From Halichondria panicea (lineage: Eukaryota; Porifera; Demospongiae; Suberitida; Halichondriidae): a DNA stretch of 64,000 nucleotides. Below, piece after piece: positions 33,476 through 46,800 of the stretch. The stretch covers positions 2,112,201 through 2,176,200 of the forward strand of contig NC_087379.1 in the NCBI RefSeq assembly GCF_963675165.1, in the 5' to 3' direction. The position numbers were made by a program, and so were the translations under genes. The notes below the pieces were generated by a model. The model was not told where the DNA came from and ran no database searches. It was given only the letters and a program-made list of their open reading frames with translations. Within the stretch, counting starts at the first letter, position 1, and each line of letters opens with the position of its first letter.

Positions 33476-34409
33476 CGTGGTTGTTCAGTAGAGTTGTGAT
33501 GGCGATTTCTCTCTCCTGACACTAGGCTACAAGGAGCACCGATTTTACTGAGATGGCATCAAACAAGTGTCTGGAAACAAGTACACTTGCCAGAGCCAGT
33601 CGGTACTGACAGAAAACGCCCACCACTCTACTACAGTACAAAACCTGACCTTTCAACACTGGAGAGAGCGTGAGCAAGAGCAGAAGAAAAGTATAGAAGC
33701 CAGAAAAGTATAGGCATTAGTCTAGGACACAAGTATCCTGCTATCATTTGTGCAATTAATGACATCATTGTAAATTAATACTGATTATAGTTTACTAAAA
33801 TATCTCGATCCTCCCCAAGATTCTTGAGGCAATTCACGCATGCGCAGACAGTGTATACCAGGTCGTCTTTCTCCTTTGAGAACGACTTGGAATCGCTGCA
33901 GTACAAGTCCTTATATGATATAAGCATGTCCCCCGCTGGCCGGGGCTATATGGATAACACTCAATTTTCACTACACTTATATATCTAACCACGGCACGGC
34001 CTGACACAATTAAGTGAAGTTCAGGACTCTTTTTCTCAAAATGAGGCTGGATTTCGAGACTACTATACTGTAAAACCAGAGATTGAAGAATATATAACCT
34101 TTAGCTTTGTAATAATAATTATATACCCTATAACCTTATATAATAATTATATACCCTGGCCTTCCTTACACAGGACCACCTGCAGTGCAGTTATGAATTC
34201 ATTTTATAATAATAATTGATCTTACCTGTAAAGAAAGCTGGAGAAATACAGTAGAAAAACAGTAGAACCTGGCTAGATCGAAGAGGAAGGCAAGGTCGGG
34301 CTCCGCCCAACTAGAGGAAGGGTTCTATCTAAAAAAGAGGAGGAGCTGTCTGATTCGATTATGAATAGACTACTACGCATGCGCACTCTAACTAACTTGC
34401 CTCGTTAGC
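33476..34409. other. Intergenic, no gene seen
   Basis: Contains a short duplicated AT-rich motif (aataattatataccct, about 34115-34160) and a fragment resembling the hAT-like MITE end near 34300. No coding signal. Confidence 0.5.
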
Positions 34410-35497
34410 CCATAAGATAGGGGCTGTTATGTTATAAAACAGGGAATGAGAAATGAGGAAATGAGAAATGAGGAAATGAGGAAATAAGAAATAGGAAATG
34501 AGGAAATGAAGAAATGAGAACGAAAAATGAGCTGTTAGGCAGAGCATATCTATGGGCAGAGCAAGTCTGAAGACGAAGCTAACATCTACTGAGCTACAGG
34601 TACGTACCTCCTGGTGACAATTCTCCTGGTGCTCTCCCACCATACAGAACTTATGTTCCTCTGGTACACGGTGTGACACTCTCTACCTCTATCTACTTGT
34701 GTGCCATGTACGACTGGCATAGTTCAGACGTCAGATCTACCTACGTAACGGTACTTACATGTACTGTCCTACAGTCCCACAGTCTCAAACAATTTACCTG
34801 TGCGTGGCTATACTGGCAATACATTCACTGATTTCACAATCCGGTGGCCAAGTGATAGTCAATGGACTGGACTCAATGTCAACATCTACATGTAAGTAAC
34901 AGCAAAGAAACCTCCAAAACTGTTTGTCAAACCAAGCAAATTCTAATGATCTGCCAGTCCTGTCGTAAAGCTGCAGGAAGTAATGACATTAGTACACTGT
35001 ACTGGTACATATCCAATCTCGCTACAGGGTGAAGAAAGCAATTTTCCCATTACCATTCTCACAAGCAATGCCTAGTGAAAGCTGATGCTACCTTTAATGA
35101 AGAAAGCTCACTGTGCCATCTGAAGCGATGGTAAAATTTAATTCTTACAATGTGTCCAACAACCTGTACTGTGTGGAGGTGCCACTATATAATTATATAT
35201 TTGATAACTGAATACTTAGTCACCTACTAGCTTCTTGGCTGATATCAGTCATTACTTTTGTGCATCTATATAATTATTATTATTATAACAATGTCATAAT
35301 TATTGTGATGAAAATTAATGCCATCGTAACCATAAATATATTATTATTATTATTATTATTATTCTATTATTATTATTCTATTTCTTATTTCTTCATTTCC
35401 TCATTTCCTATTTCTTATTTCCTCATTTCCTCATTTCTTATTTCTCATTTCCTCATTTCTCAGTCCCTGTTTTATAACAACCCCATAGATAGTAGAG
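34410..35497. repeat. Element with purine-rich inverted ends
   Basis: The left end (about 34410-34520) carries ctgttatgttataaaacagg followed by many gaggaaatgagaaat units. The right end (about 35378-35497) is the reverse complement, preceded by an (ATT)n run. The roughly 900-bp centre has no recognisable frame. It may be a foldback transposon with repeat-rich ends. Confidence 0.6.
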
Positions 35498-35503
35498 GAA
35501 GGG

Positions 35504-35636
35504 ATTGGAAACGAGATCACGTGCGCTATAGATCATCATACATTGAGAGCTGAGGTCTATCCGCGTTAGACATTGGAAACGAGATCACGTGCGCTATAGA
35601 TCATACATTGAGAGCTGAGGTCTATCCGCGTTAGAC
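35504..35636 (+). repeat. Direct tandem duplication, 68 and 65 bp
   Basis: Two adjacent near-identical units each start attggaaacgagatcacgtg and end ccgcgttagac. The second lacks three bases (a cat/atc triplet). The unit's first bases, attggaaacga, match the end motif of the 39368-40133 element. Confidence 0.9.
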
Positions 35637-37480
35637 CGCGAATTGACTATAAATTTTGAGCGGGCTAAAGACTTTTCAGAGTTTTACTCGGTTCTAAAGG
35701 TAAGAAACGACTATCTAAGAGCTTTTAATGTCAGTAGTAATCTATACTAACAATATTTTGAGCGTTTTAAGTAATAAGATATACCTGTTGAGCTACAAGT
35801 TAATTAAGTTAGCTATGACTCACCATTTACCTGTTTTTAGCACTGTTTGGGGAGAATCTAGTTTCTGATACACTTTTAGAAGCTAGTAAGCATATTGGCT
35901 GTTTCCTTGACTTGAGCTTTAACAGGATAGCCCCTTTTTTTGATATGTAAGCTTTTTGTTGTTCTCCAGTGTTGTGAAATAAGTCGAATGGGATGCCTTC
36001 TTTGTGTGGGGTGTCCTGATCTGACCGTTCACAATTGAAAGTTTTAGTGTGAATTTTCTGATTCTTTTAGCTTTACTCTATGAGAATAGCTATTACATAG
36101 TAGCTGTACTAACTCGAAAGAAGAATTTTGCCTCAATGAAAAAGTGTGAAAATGTCATGTTGCTCTTTTCCCACACAGGTGTGATTGTAAACAATGGGTA
36201 TGGGAAGTCAGAAATTGCGTTTTTTTCAGCGAAAGAAAAGCAAGAAGCAGCAGACATCCCCCGTCTGCTCTCATCAGCCTTTACCTGAGTCGACCAGCAA
36301 CTCTTGAATCTCTCCACTTCTTGGTTGCAAAGTCAGTGTTGAACTAATTGCCGTCAAGAACGTGCTCACCATTGTCAAGCTGCCAAGAGTTGATGTCATC
36401 GTCACCTCATGTGTTCAGTGCCAGCTCATTTGGAATTTGTCAGTACGTTCTGAATATACCCTTACACCCCCTCTCTCAACTCATCACTCCAGTTCTTTCA
36501 ACCTAAGTTACCAGCGTGCTGTGCTATTTTGATTGAGATACATCGATTCCCTGAACTTTTATGATTGGCCTTAAATGTTTAATTAGATTTGTGAAAGCAT
36601 CACTCTTCTACACTTATTATAGTTGATCAGGTAAGTTCTGTCAAAAAATTGTTCACGAACCGTTACCCAAACGCAGAAGACCGGACTCTGACAACACATT
36701 CTGACTCATATCGTTCATAATGTACGTGTATCTTTACAATGTCATAGCTTGTCTGCAGTTCATAATAATGTTATATAGATGATGAGTTGTCATGGATATT
36801 TTATATTGTATAAATGTAGAGCATGGACACATTTCCAGAGTAGAAAGAACCTACAAAAAAAAGAATTTCAAAACTAAAAGCTTGCATACACACGTATACA
36901 CACATAGCTCAGAGTCCTACTTCCTTGATATGTCTTCACTAGCAGGAGGGCCCACAGAGGAGGCTGCAACCATATACCCAGCAACACAGATCTATATACT
37001 TCCTGTCTACTTCCGGCCATTCTGCTAATGCTTCCGTCTAACACGGACAGTCCTAGTCTCATGAATCAGCCGCCGTTCTTTTGGAACCACCGTCTGAGCA
37101 CTCTTGTCATGAAGTCATTTCAAAATGGAATGTTGATTGCTCACAAAACCAATGGAATGTAATTAAATCGTGATCTTACGCCCACACATATTTCCTAATT
37201 GTTATACAAATCTCCAAGCGAAGGCATCTCTCTCTACTTGTGTTTTGCTGTGGTGCTAAATCTGTGCCCAAGGACCCCTGCTTGCCTTGCTTATGCTTCG
37301 TAGCAGCTTCTATGTATGAAGTATTTACCATGCGTAATGCATGCGTAATGATTATCCAAATGCGTTGAGCAAAGTGCAGTTCTTTGCTGCCTCCAAGTTC
37401 ATCACCTGACTGGACTTCTGCCTATAAAAGGGACCAATTTGCGCTTGCAATTCTGCAAATGGGTGGGAGGCCGGGTGTGC
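35637..37480. other. No supported gene
   Basis: Short frames occur, such as 36049-36288 on the plus strand with a splice-like acacag/gtg border near 36179, but none shows a domain or consistent exon structure. A small transcribed or UTR unit cannot be excluded. Confidence 0.4.
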
Positions 37481-37489
37481 CAAAGTCCA

Positions 37490-37650
37490 AAAGCAGATTC
37501 ACCCACTGCATTGTAATGGCATAATGCAGTGCAATATATATGGTTGCTATGGTAGTGATGCAACCATGCCATATTATACAGAGCACTGGATTACTTTGAT
37601 CTGCCCACTCACTGCATGGGCAACAAAATTATGTACATGTCATGCATGCT
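37490..37650 (-). repeat. Dispersed repeat, inverted match to 29325-29435
   Basis: Reverse-complement similarity includes ctttgatctgcccactcac and the motifs around ttgcactgc and ggcatggttg. It lies just 3' of the channel gene's last exon. Confidence 0.65.
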
Positions 37651-37842
37651 GAGCTGTTGAATAAAAATTAATGTTACAGACTTTGAACAAAGAAACTTAA
37701 TAATGATGGAAGTGTTGATCGATAATATGCACACTATATACAGCTAGGTTGGGTATAGAGTATTTAATTATAAGGATAAGTAATACAGTGGAGGTGGCAT
37801 GGTACACTCAAAGAGTGATTGCATGTTCAAAGTTCCCTCTCT

Positions 37843-40800
37843 CTATCGAGTGTTGCCCAAATCAATGGGCTTGCTGTACACCCTCTGAGCCACTTCATTA
37901 ATCATGTTCTTCATGTTCTGATGGTCATTTAAGACATGTTCAAAGTCGGCCTGTCCAATCGTGAATATTTCGAGGTGTGTGATAGCTCTAACAGATGACT
38001 CCATGGGAATGTTGTAGAGGAGGCTCTCCTGACCGAAGCTGCCTCCCTCAGTGAGGACCTCCTTCACTTGATCAGGGTCCGCCACGTCTATCACCTCAAC
38101 CTATGAGTGTGTGTGAGGTGTGGTGTGTTGTGAGTGTGTGTGGGGTGTGGTGTGTTGTGAGTGTGTGTGTGTGGGGTGTGGTGTGTTGTGAGTGTGGGAG
38201 TGTGGTGTGTTGTGAGTGTGGGAGTGGAGGTATACGGAAATGATTGCGCTTAGATATAAAGGACTTACGTATGGGCAACTATCAATTGGAATGCTTTCAG
38301 ATCAATGAGCATATACATATCGCGCACATAAGAATGTTGGGGCTAGTATTAGAGGTTACATGATGAAGTAAAATTAATCACAAATACCCAGGTATAGGTA
38401 CACTGTTACAACTAAAAATGTACTTAGTTGTACCTGTCCATGAAATAGCAGGAACATGCTGAGACCGACGTCCCCCTTGTGTACTATGAACTCTCCAGGC
38501 AGGAAGATGCATGGCTTTATGATCAGGGCCAGGTGACGAAGGAACGCATCGTCAGCATCGGCAAATAATGGTTCCTGCACATGAGAACATGTGTAACAAT
38601 CAATCAACAAACGCAGACATTGTTTAATACGTGTGTAGCCTTATATGTGTACCTACATCTCAGTACGGTAAAGTCTGTAGGGTCATATATATAATTATAT
38701 GTAAGTATAGTACCGTACTTAACCGTCGAACCGCCCATATGTTTTGATAGCTACATTTAGGCTAAACAAGGGGTGGGCGGATATTTGATTATGTGGCTAC
38801 TGAACCGTGCAAGCGCCCACCTAACTCAATTAACGCCCACCAAACTCAATTAATACAGTCAGTAAATCAACAACACGTACATACATACAGATAACAGACT
38901 TCAAAGTATACATGTATGCAAGATAAAAAGCAATAGCATAATAATTTATGAGCTCAGTCTTTCTCATCTTGATCTTCAGAGTCTTCATCAGAGAAGGGGA
39001 TCCCCTATGCTATCTACATCTGAGTCTGAGGGGTCCTGGTTTACTTGGTCTTCCTCAGATGTCAGGGATGTCCTGCTTGATCCACTCCTCCCATTATTGT
39101 CTCATGTAGGTCTTGTTTATACATTTGTCCATGGGCTGGATGATCGATGTACAGCCTCCAGGAATGATGAGAAAGAAGACACTCTGTCACAACTGTCAAG
39201 AGGAAAAGGGCTGGAAGTACCATGTGCCAGTTCTTGTGTTCAGAGGGAAACAGTGTCATCTTAAACGCTTGATGTCAGTTCTAGAATAGATCCAACAAAC
39301 TTGTACAACTATATAGATCTAGCTAAAGTCATTGTTTCTGAGCTAGCACTCTAGATATAGATATATCCAGAGATACAAAAGAAAGGGGATTGGAAACGAC
39401 CGCCCACGCCCTATGTAAAAGGACTGACATCCGGTGAAGCACTCCGTGTAATTATTGCGCTCGCAAATAATTACATGGAAAAGTTTTGTATCCCTGGTTT
39501 CTAGCTCTCCTATCCACTAGAGATCACTCAGGGCCTGGGAGATACTTGAGAGAAGTAAGCTTATACCACTGACAAGCTCTAAGTCCGTTGTCTTTACTCT
39601 GTTTCCAATTTTTTTGAGTTTAGCTTGAATTACTCTAAGTCAACTTTTCTCTGTCCCTCCTGTGAAGTCAAAACAGCAAAGGACATTGCTTGACTTGGTT
39701 ATTATGTATCTAAGTGCTACATAGAATGGCTTCATGCTATAAATAAGCTGTACTGTTCATAAACGTTTGCAGTATAGTCCTTCAAACTGCTTTAGTATAC
39801 TTTTAGACACACCACGGGCCTGTCCCTCCTACGACTTCATAGTAAAGGCTATTTCTTCTTGCATAGCATTTATTTGTCTAGTAATAGTGGCTGCATGGCT
39901 TAGTCGACTTTTTAGAGCTAAATTCTCTTTACTTTTTAGAAAAATCAACATTAAAAATGATCAATTTCACTGTTTCTATGTACAGCACATTGTAGAGCAG
40001 TCAAGACTGGTAATGAGCATGCTGACTATAAATATAATCCTTTGTAGTTTTAGCCACGCCCTATAACGCGGAATGCTTCACGTAAAAATTTCGTAAAAAT
40101 TTCGTTTCCAATCCCCTTTCTTTTGTATCTCTGATATATCTCTAGCTCTCTAGCTAGCTAGCTAGCTCTCAAATAAAAATCATGCATCCTGTTGACCTTT
40201 ACCCGATTATACGCATGCGCAATAGTGGGCGCTTCTACGATTGCAAATAGGCCTCTACAGGACTTTCAGGCAAAAGTAGGGGGTGGGCGGTTATTTGATG
40301 TGGGCGGTTGACGGTTAAGTACGGTATACGTAAGCCTAGCCAGATACAACATTTTTGGAACTTACCCATACAGAAATGTCAAGGTTGTAACAAGCTTGCT
40401 ACAAGGTGGTTTGGTTGCAGAAAGGTTGTTACAACCTGGAAAACAGGTTGTAACAACCTTGCATTGTGTACAATTGATGTACAACCTTGTAAAATAGTTG
40501 CAGCAACATTGCGTTCTGGTTGCTCATTTTGTAACAACCTGTTTACAACCTTGTAAAAGACATGGCAAGTGCACCCCAATTGTTCATATCTTGAATGTCA
40601 GCTGTCTAGCTGAGAGCAGGACAGACCTACTGCATACTAGTTTAGCTAACTCAGACTACTCTATAATAGATGTTTAGGTTTACAAGCCAAGAATGACTCT
40701 TGATGACACATCTATTGGTATCTCTTGGTGAGGTGGATCGAAGAGGAGTCAGTAGGAATCATGCCCTCCTCCAATGTGCACCAAGTTGCTGTAGCTGTCG

Positions 40801-43800
40801 TGAGACTGCAATGGTTGGCCAAGAAGTACTATGATGCCAAATGTCCAGTAAGTAGCATTCATGATATTAAAAGCTAGACAAATGAGTGCTGCAAGCTGCA
40901 CTGTGCTAATGCCTAGCCTCGCTATATGTCATGCTTTCTATCAAGTATTAGATCATGTTTGTCATAAATACTGCAATCTGATTGGTTAGAGGAAATGTTC
41001 TATCCAATTTAGAAAATCATGTACTTCAATAGAAAATCATGTACTTCAATAGAAAATCATGTACTTCACTTAGAAAATCATGTAGCAAAGATTAGATAAG
41101 AACATTCAAATCTGATTGGCTAAATACTCATGGTTGCTATGATCTAAAATGCTTAGACACTGTTTAGGAAGTTTCCACATGATTTAGAAGTCCTCAGGGC
41201 TAGTAGAACCCTCACTGCGTTCGGGATACTACAACCAGCCCTTTGGGCTTCTAAATCATGTAGAAACTTCCTAAACAAATATTATTTAGAGTGTTATAGT
41301 AGCCTCGTTCCCAGGCCTTACTTTTTCTTGCTGTTGTCACTGTTCATCCATAAACATAAGAAAGACATAGTGAGGCAGCAAAGAAAGAAATGGGCGTACA
41401 GTTAAGAAAACGTAAGGCCTGGTTTGGGAAATCGCGTGATCCACAAGGATTTTTATGAACGTGGGCGATATGTAGCCCACAATCGTGACGTAAGGTATTC
41501 TCCCACGCATTCCGAGTAAGACTGTACTGTACTGCACTGAGACAACCACCAAGCTGTGCTGCAAGTCAGATCAGAGAACCAGCGTGGCCAGCTCTGGTGG
41601 CAGTAGCTACCTGCTATATGATAATGATGACTAAGCTATTCTACTATAGCATGTAGAAAGACACAAGAAAAGGTAATAGTGATAGAATCTAAACACACAA
41701 TCTAGACTAGTAGATCATCTAGCTAAGCCTAAGGTATAGAGCTAGCTATAGTGCTTGCAAACTTCCAGTTCCAAGTCCATGTCCAGCTTGCAGCAGGCAA
41801 AGTTTTACTAGTCGTAGACCTCTGCGTGGGCAGTCCAACATCTCTAGCTCAGTATGCCCACGCTCATTTTCACCCTTCTACCACCCTTCTACCCTCACGC
41901 GACTTCCCGATACAGGCTCTCCTTTTTCCTAACTTTACGTCTATTTCTTTCTTTATTCCTCCAATTAATACCGTATTTTATCTCATTGAACGAATAATAC
42001 AGTATTTTATCTTATTGAACGATTGTGATAAAGAACAGAAAAAGGAGAGCCTGTGTAGAGGCTAGTGTTATAGTACTATAGATACTTAGTATAGGGGGAA
42101 TTAAGAATTTTCGTCGCATTGCAGCATTTACAACCACAGTCACTGTCAGCTTTACCGTGTCCCTCTTGCGGCTACGCCTGAGGCATAACAATGTTGAATG
42201 TATGTCTCTAAGATTTTGTACAAATCATCATCCCCTATACCTCTATACGTTCACCCCTCTTGCTCATCACGAAGCATAAATAATTAGTGATATAGATATG
42301 GTCCTATAATTATGACACTTATAATTATGTATAGGCCGCCAGCACGCAGAGAAAGCTCTGTAGTAAACCATGCACTGGTTAATTGATGCAGTAAACGACA
42401 AATGTGCATCATGTCGCCGTGCCATGAAAAGGCAGTGTAGTGGTGTATACTGTTGGAACTCAATCAATCTCTCATCATTAATCGATACTCGAAGAGACTA
42501 TAGTTTGCTTAATATTATACTTTGTAATACTATACTTTGTTCTGTTATTTATTTTTTATCTCACTCTTAATGGATTTCACTGTTGAACTAGGTTGAAACT
42601 ACCTTGAAGCTACCTTGTTGCAACCTTGTTAGTAACCAGGTTGAAACCACCTTGTTGCAACCTTAATAAACCACCTGGCTACAACCTTGAAACAAGCTTG
42701 AAACAATTTCAAATCCATGGTTCTGGCAAGGTTGCTGCAACCTTGCCACAACCTTGTAAGACTTGCTTGTTTCAACCTTGCCACAAGGTAGTTATTTCTG
42801 TATGGGTAGCCAGTCCTTATATAGTCAGTGGACGTACTGAATGCTTCACTTACAGTCTTAAGCAGAAATTCTGTGATGGCTAGGGAGACTTCAGCCTGCA
42901 TACAGTAGGGCATATCAGAGAGGAGGGTTCGTTGGTCCGCGCCCTTGTTCCGAGCCCACAAGTAGTCAAAGAATCTGAGTACTCGGCGATGCATCACTGA
43001 GGACAAGTGCTGCTCCTTCATATAGTCCTGAGAGGGGGGGGGGTGTTCAGCATACATATAGTGTAATTATGTACCACAGTATATAGTGTGTAACTATCGA
43101 GGGGGCGATTGAAGTTAGTTGAAAATCTGTGAATTCTTCCTAGAGTAAGAGATAAGAGAGAGCCCTTATAATTATATTACACATCAACATTACGTGAAGC
43201 TAGCTACATGTAATGGGTTTAGAGGATCAAGTAACTATATAGTCTAAGACCATAATAGCTACAATAGGAGGTGATACCTACCTTCAGTGCAGTCAGTTTC
43301 TCCCCATAGAGCACCCTCTGAGTGTCCAAGTTGGCCAGGGTGGAGACAATGGAACCCAAGATGAACCCAAACAACAGCTTGCCTAACACCATCACCATGC
43401 TGGCATAGATCATCTCCTGCAAGGAGCACAATGTACAAGATGTGAATTGTATGCATAAACAATTCAAGAATCTGATATACTATTAATACCAGCAAGAGCT
43501 CACAACATTGGAGGAGAATTAAGTGTTAGTTTAACATCTAAAAGTATTCATACGTACTACGATTACTTACTGTTACGAACACTGCACTGGTACAATGGCA
43601 TGCATGGCTCTCACCAGAGCATTAGTGGCCAGAAAGTCTCCATATCCTGTGGTGGTCATAGTAGTCACTGCCCAGTAGAGGGAGTTGCAGTATTTGTCTG
43701 CAGCCAGGTCCATGGAGGTGGCCCCAGCCCACGTATTGGGTTGACAGGTCCCGGCTGGACAGCCCAAAACAAACCAGACGCAGGCAACAAAGTGTGTGCA

Positions 43801-46800
43801 GAGAGTGATCAATGCAATGAACTTGAGCACCCTCAGCAGAAGAGTCCTATAGGGAGTTATACGAATACACAAAGTAAATTAAGGTACAAACAAATATAAA
43901 GAGAAATTTATTTTCATAACTAGCGTACATGCACATGAATTTATACATACATAATATTATACATAGCTACTGTTACAAGAAAGAAATAAAGACTACTTTG
44001 CAATGCTGAAAGTGAAACTTTACCATTGGTAAACCCAGCAATACTATGATACAAAGCAAACAGACGAGATCTACGAACCTTTGGTTAAGTTTCTTCTCCT
44101 CTGCTGAGAAGAACCACTGAATACGGATCACTCGCATGATGTGTGGTGTTCTCAGGTAGAGGACTGCAATTAGGTGTGTGGAGGGGTCGGGGATGAAGAC
44201 ACCAATCAGCTCATAGGGCAGAATGGCGGCAAAGTCTAGAAGAAAGCCCCTGGGATCCTTGAGGTAGCGGAGGGCGATGGACTTGAGGTCTGAGACAGTG
44301 TTTGAGTTGGAGTCCTTGTAAGAGATGTGGAACTTGAGGAAGATCTAATGAACACAAACAGATGTGCTGTCAACCTATGCACATTGTGTAGCAACATGTA
44401 CGTACTCGTATAGTGGTGTAAGGTACACGTGGTATAAGAAGACTGTGACAGAGTAGAGATAGACTCACCTCAACAAGGAAATAAACTTCAAACATGTAAT
44501 TGATGATCCACAGACCTAACTCATTGCTCTGGAAAGCAGCCTGAAAAAATGAATACTCAATGCAACGAAAGTCAACGATTACTATGTAGCATGCATACAC
44601 ACAAGAGTCTAAATCTATATCATGATCAATGAGTTTACATAGAATGGATATAGCTATACTTAGGACTGTACATATGATCCTCGCCTGATAGCTGATGATG
44701 AAGAAGCTGCAATATGAGAGGATACAGCCGAGTAAGTGGAAGATGGTTCCAAACAGTCCGTCCCCAGGAAGGATGAATATGAGTAGTGTCTTGAGGAGAG
44801 GCTTACAGAACGTCACAATGCATGAGGGCTGGGGAGGCTCAGCTTCTGGAGGGAAATGTTGGGTGAGTAAGCGCAACATACATACATAGATCTAACCAAG
44901 AGTGCATGGATTCATAAACTTCTGATCTAACACATAATCCTTCACATACGGATACTACGTATCTCTCACAGCCGAGGCACACTGAATTATGCAAATGCAG
45001 CATACGTGTACATAAGTACGTATGTATAATTATAAGTAATTAGGTTGAATCAAGTTACACCAGATTTGTTTTACTACATTTTACTGCGTTCTGTTACATA
45101 CCTTAGTCTACGTAAGTTCTACGCACTTTCACCCTATCATTTACGGAATAGCTGGTAAAAAGCTTCTTATATCCTTATTATCACCTTCCTCTTCTATTTC
45201 CTCCACAGATATATCTCCGTGGGAAGTGGTGCTCTCCCCCGCACTTCCGACTGATGGTTCCACTTCCTTGTCCTTGGTCCCCTTGGCAGCCTTCTTCACC
45301 GCACCACTGCCTGAAGGTAACAATTACATAGCCTCTATGATAAGTCGTAAGAATTGAAACTCTTTTCTGGACCAATAACTTTCGTTTACAACTAAAGACA
45401 CGAAATCTGTAGCTCAAAACATTTCGCTATCACTGACAATCAACATTCTTTATTAGCTATTAATTATACAAATAAATATGTACGTACGTACAATAGTATA
45501 GTAATCACTGACCTACACACACGTCAATAGACAAGGCCTTTCAAGGTGCTACAATCTGTTAAAAATGTAGTTCTCAAGTTATGAGCACTCGCAAAGTTCG
45601 ATATCAGAACATACCCATTTCAGAATGGGTATGTTCGCGTTTATTAAACATACCCTCAGCAGCAGCCATCTTTGCAATCTGACTCCTCTTCATGATGAGG
45701 TTGGCTCTGTTGTTGGCCACCTCCTGGATATGGTCGGCAATGTGAGGGTAGTACTGGAGAGCATTGTCCAGGTCCGACTTGGTCAGTACAAAGACGTCAC
45801 AGTTGGTACCAGCCCTGCACGTGTATACATGCATGTATGTGAGAAAGATTAACATGCATGCAACTAAACAAGCAATTACAGATCAAGCAATTAAGTTTAG
45901 ATCCACCTTGAGTGTATTTAGCAGGCAGGCATATGCACTAACGGTAGATTAGTTGTTGCTACGTATGTACATGTAGCTTTAGTTAGACAATGAAAGTGGG
46001 ATCTAAATCAGCAAGATCATGTACATTCGGTATCTATGGTTATAGGAACTTACAGCCATTACATAGAAAATTTTCAAAAGTTCAACCTCTAACTCTAACC
46101 TGATGGAGGCAGTTCTGGGACAGCTGAAGACGAGACTGATCTCCCCAAAGAACTGTCCCTCTCCCATGGAGGCAAACACCACCGTCCCATCCTCACTCAC
46201 CACGTCCACTGTACCTCGGTTGATAAAAAACATCTGCACACACACACATACACACACAGGGCGGCATTACTGGTGGTATTGCATGTACAATAGTGTTTAC
46301 GTACGTATATACAGCGTGTGTGCATGTGTACGGAATCATTCACAAGTTAGGTAAGTTTCATACAGAGCAACCGTAATGTAAGAGCCTTTAAATTAACTGA
46401 GCCAATACCATGCAATTGACATAAGTATACGTAAGCCAGTAAACAAGATCAGTATAATTATATACATACAATGTACATGTAGCTTGTGTACTTGTATATA
46501 TTTATATAGGGCTACACACGAATTACTCACTTCACTGCCAATGTCTCCCTTCCTTACGATGTATTCATTCCTCAAGAACAGTGCTGGTTGAATGGAGAGT
46601 GCCAAGAGCTTCGTGAACCCTATCTCAGTGTTCTGGAACAGGGGCACCTAAAGTAGAAACACCAAAACATACTAATGCACCAGTACATAGACATTACATA
46701 CTGCACAATTTAGGAACAATAAATTTGAGGATGAAGTGATACTAAGATCCACAAATTACGGACCTGGTCGAGGATGTTCTTGTAGAGACTGAGTGAAATG

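Larger units (their letters stand above)
40890..42190 (+). repeat. R1 repeat fragments with insertions
   Basis: 40890-40955 matches the R1 start (gcactgtgctaatgcct) and 42105-42190 its end (ttgcggctacgcctgaggca). Between them is unrelated repeat DNA. Confidence 0.6.
40364..42807. mobile_element. 2.4-kb DNA element with repeated subterminal motif
   Basis: The ends are the 14-bp inverted repeat acccatacagaaat / atttctgtatgggt. Inside each end (about 40380-40565 and 42590-42790) a short motif of aaggttg(t)aacaacctt type recurs many times in both orientations. The centre holds other repeats: R1 fragments, tandem units, a hairpin and a small inverted-repeat MITE at 41915-42057 with arms caggctctcctttttc. 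No transposase was recognised and no target duplication is clear. Confidence 0.65.

Noticed and set aside
45130..45185. Stop codon after repeat III linker (frame ending FLPAIP)
   Set aside because: A donor at 45185 (gaag/gtgata) precedes the stop and matches, in phase, the acceptor at 44845 of repeat IV.
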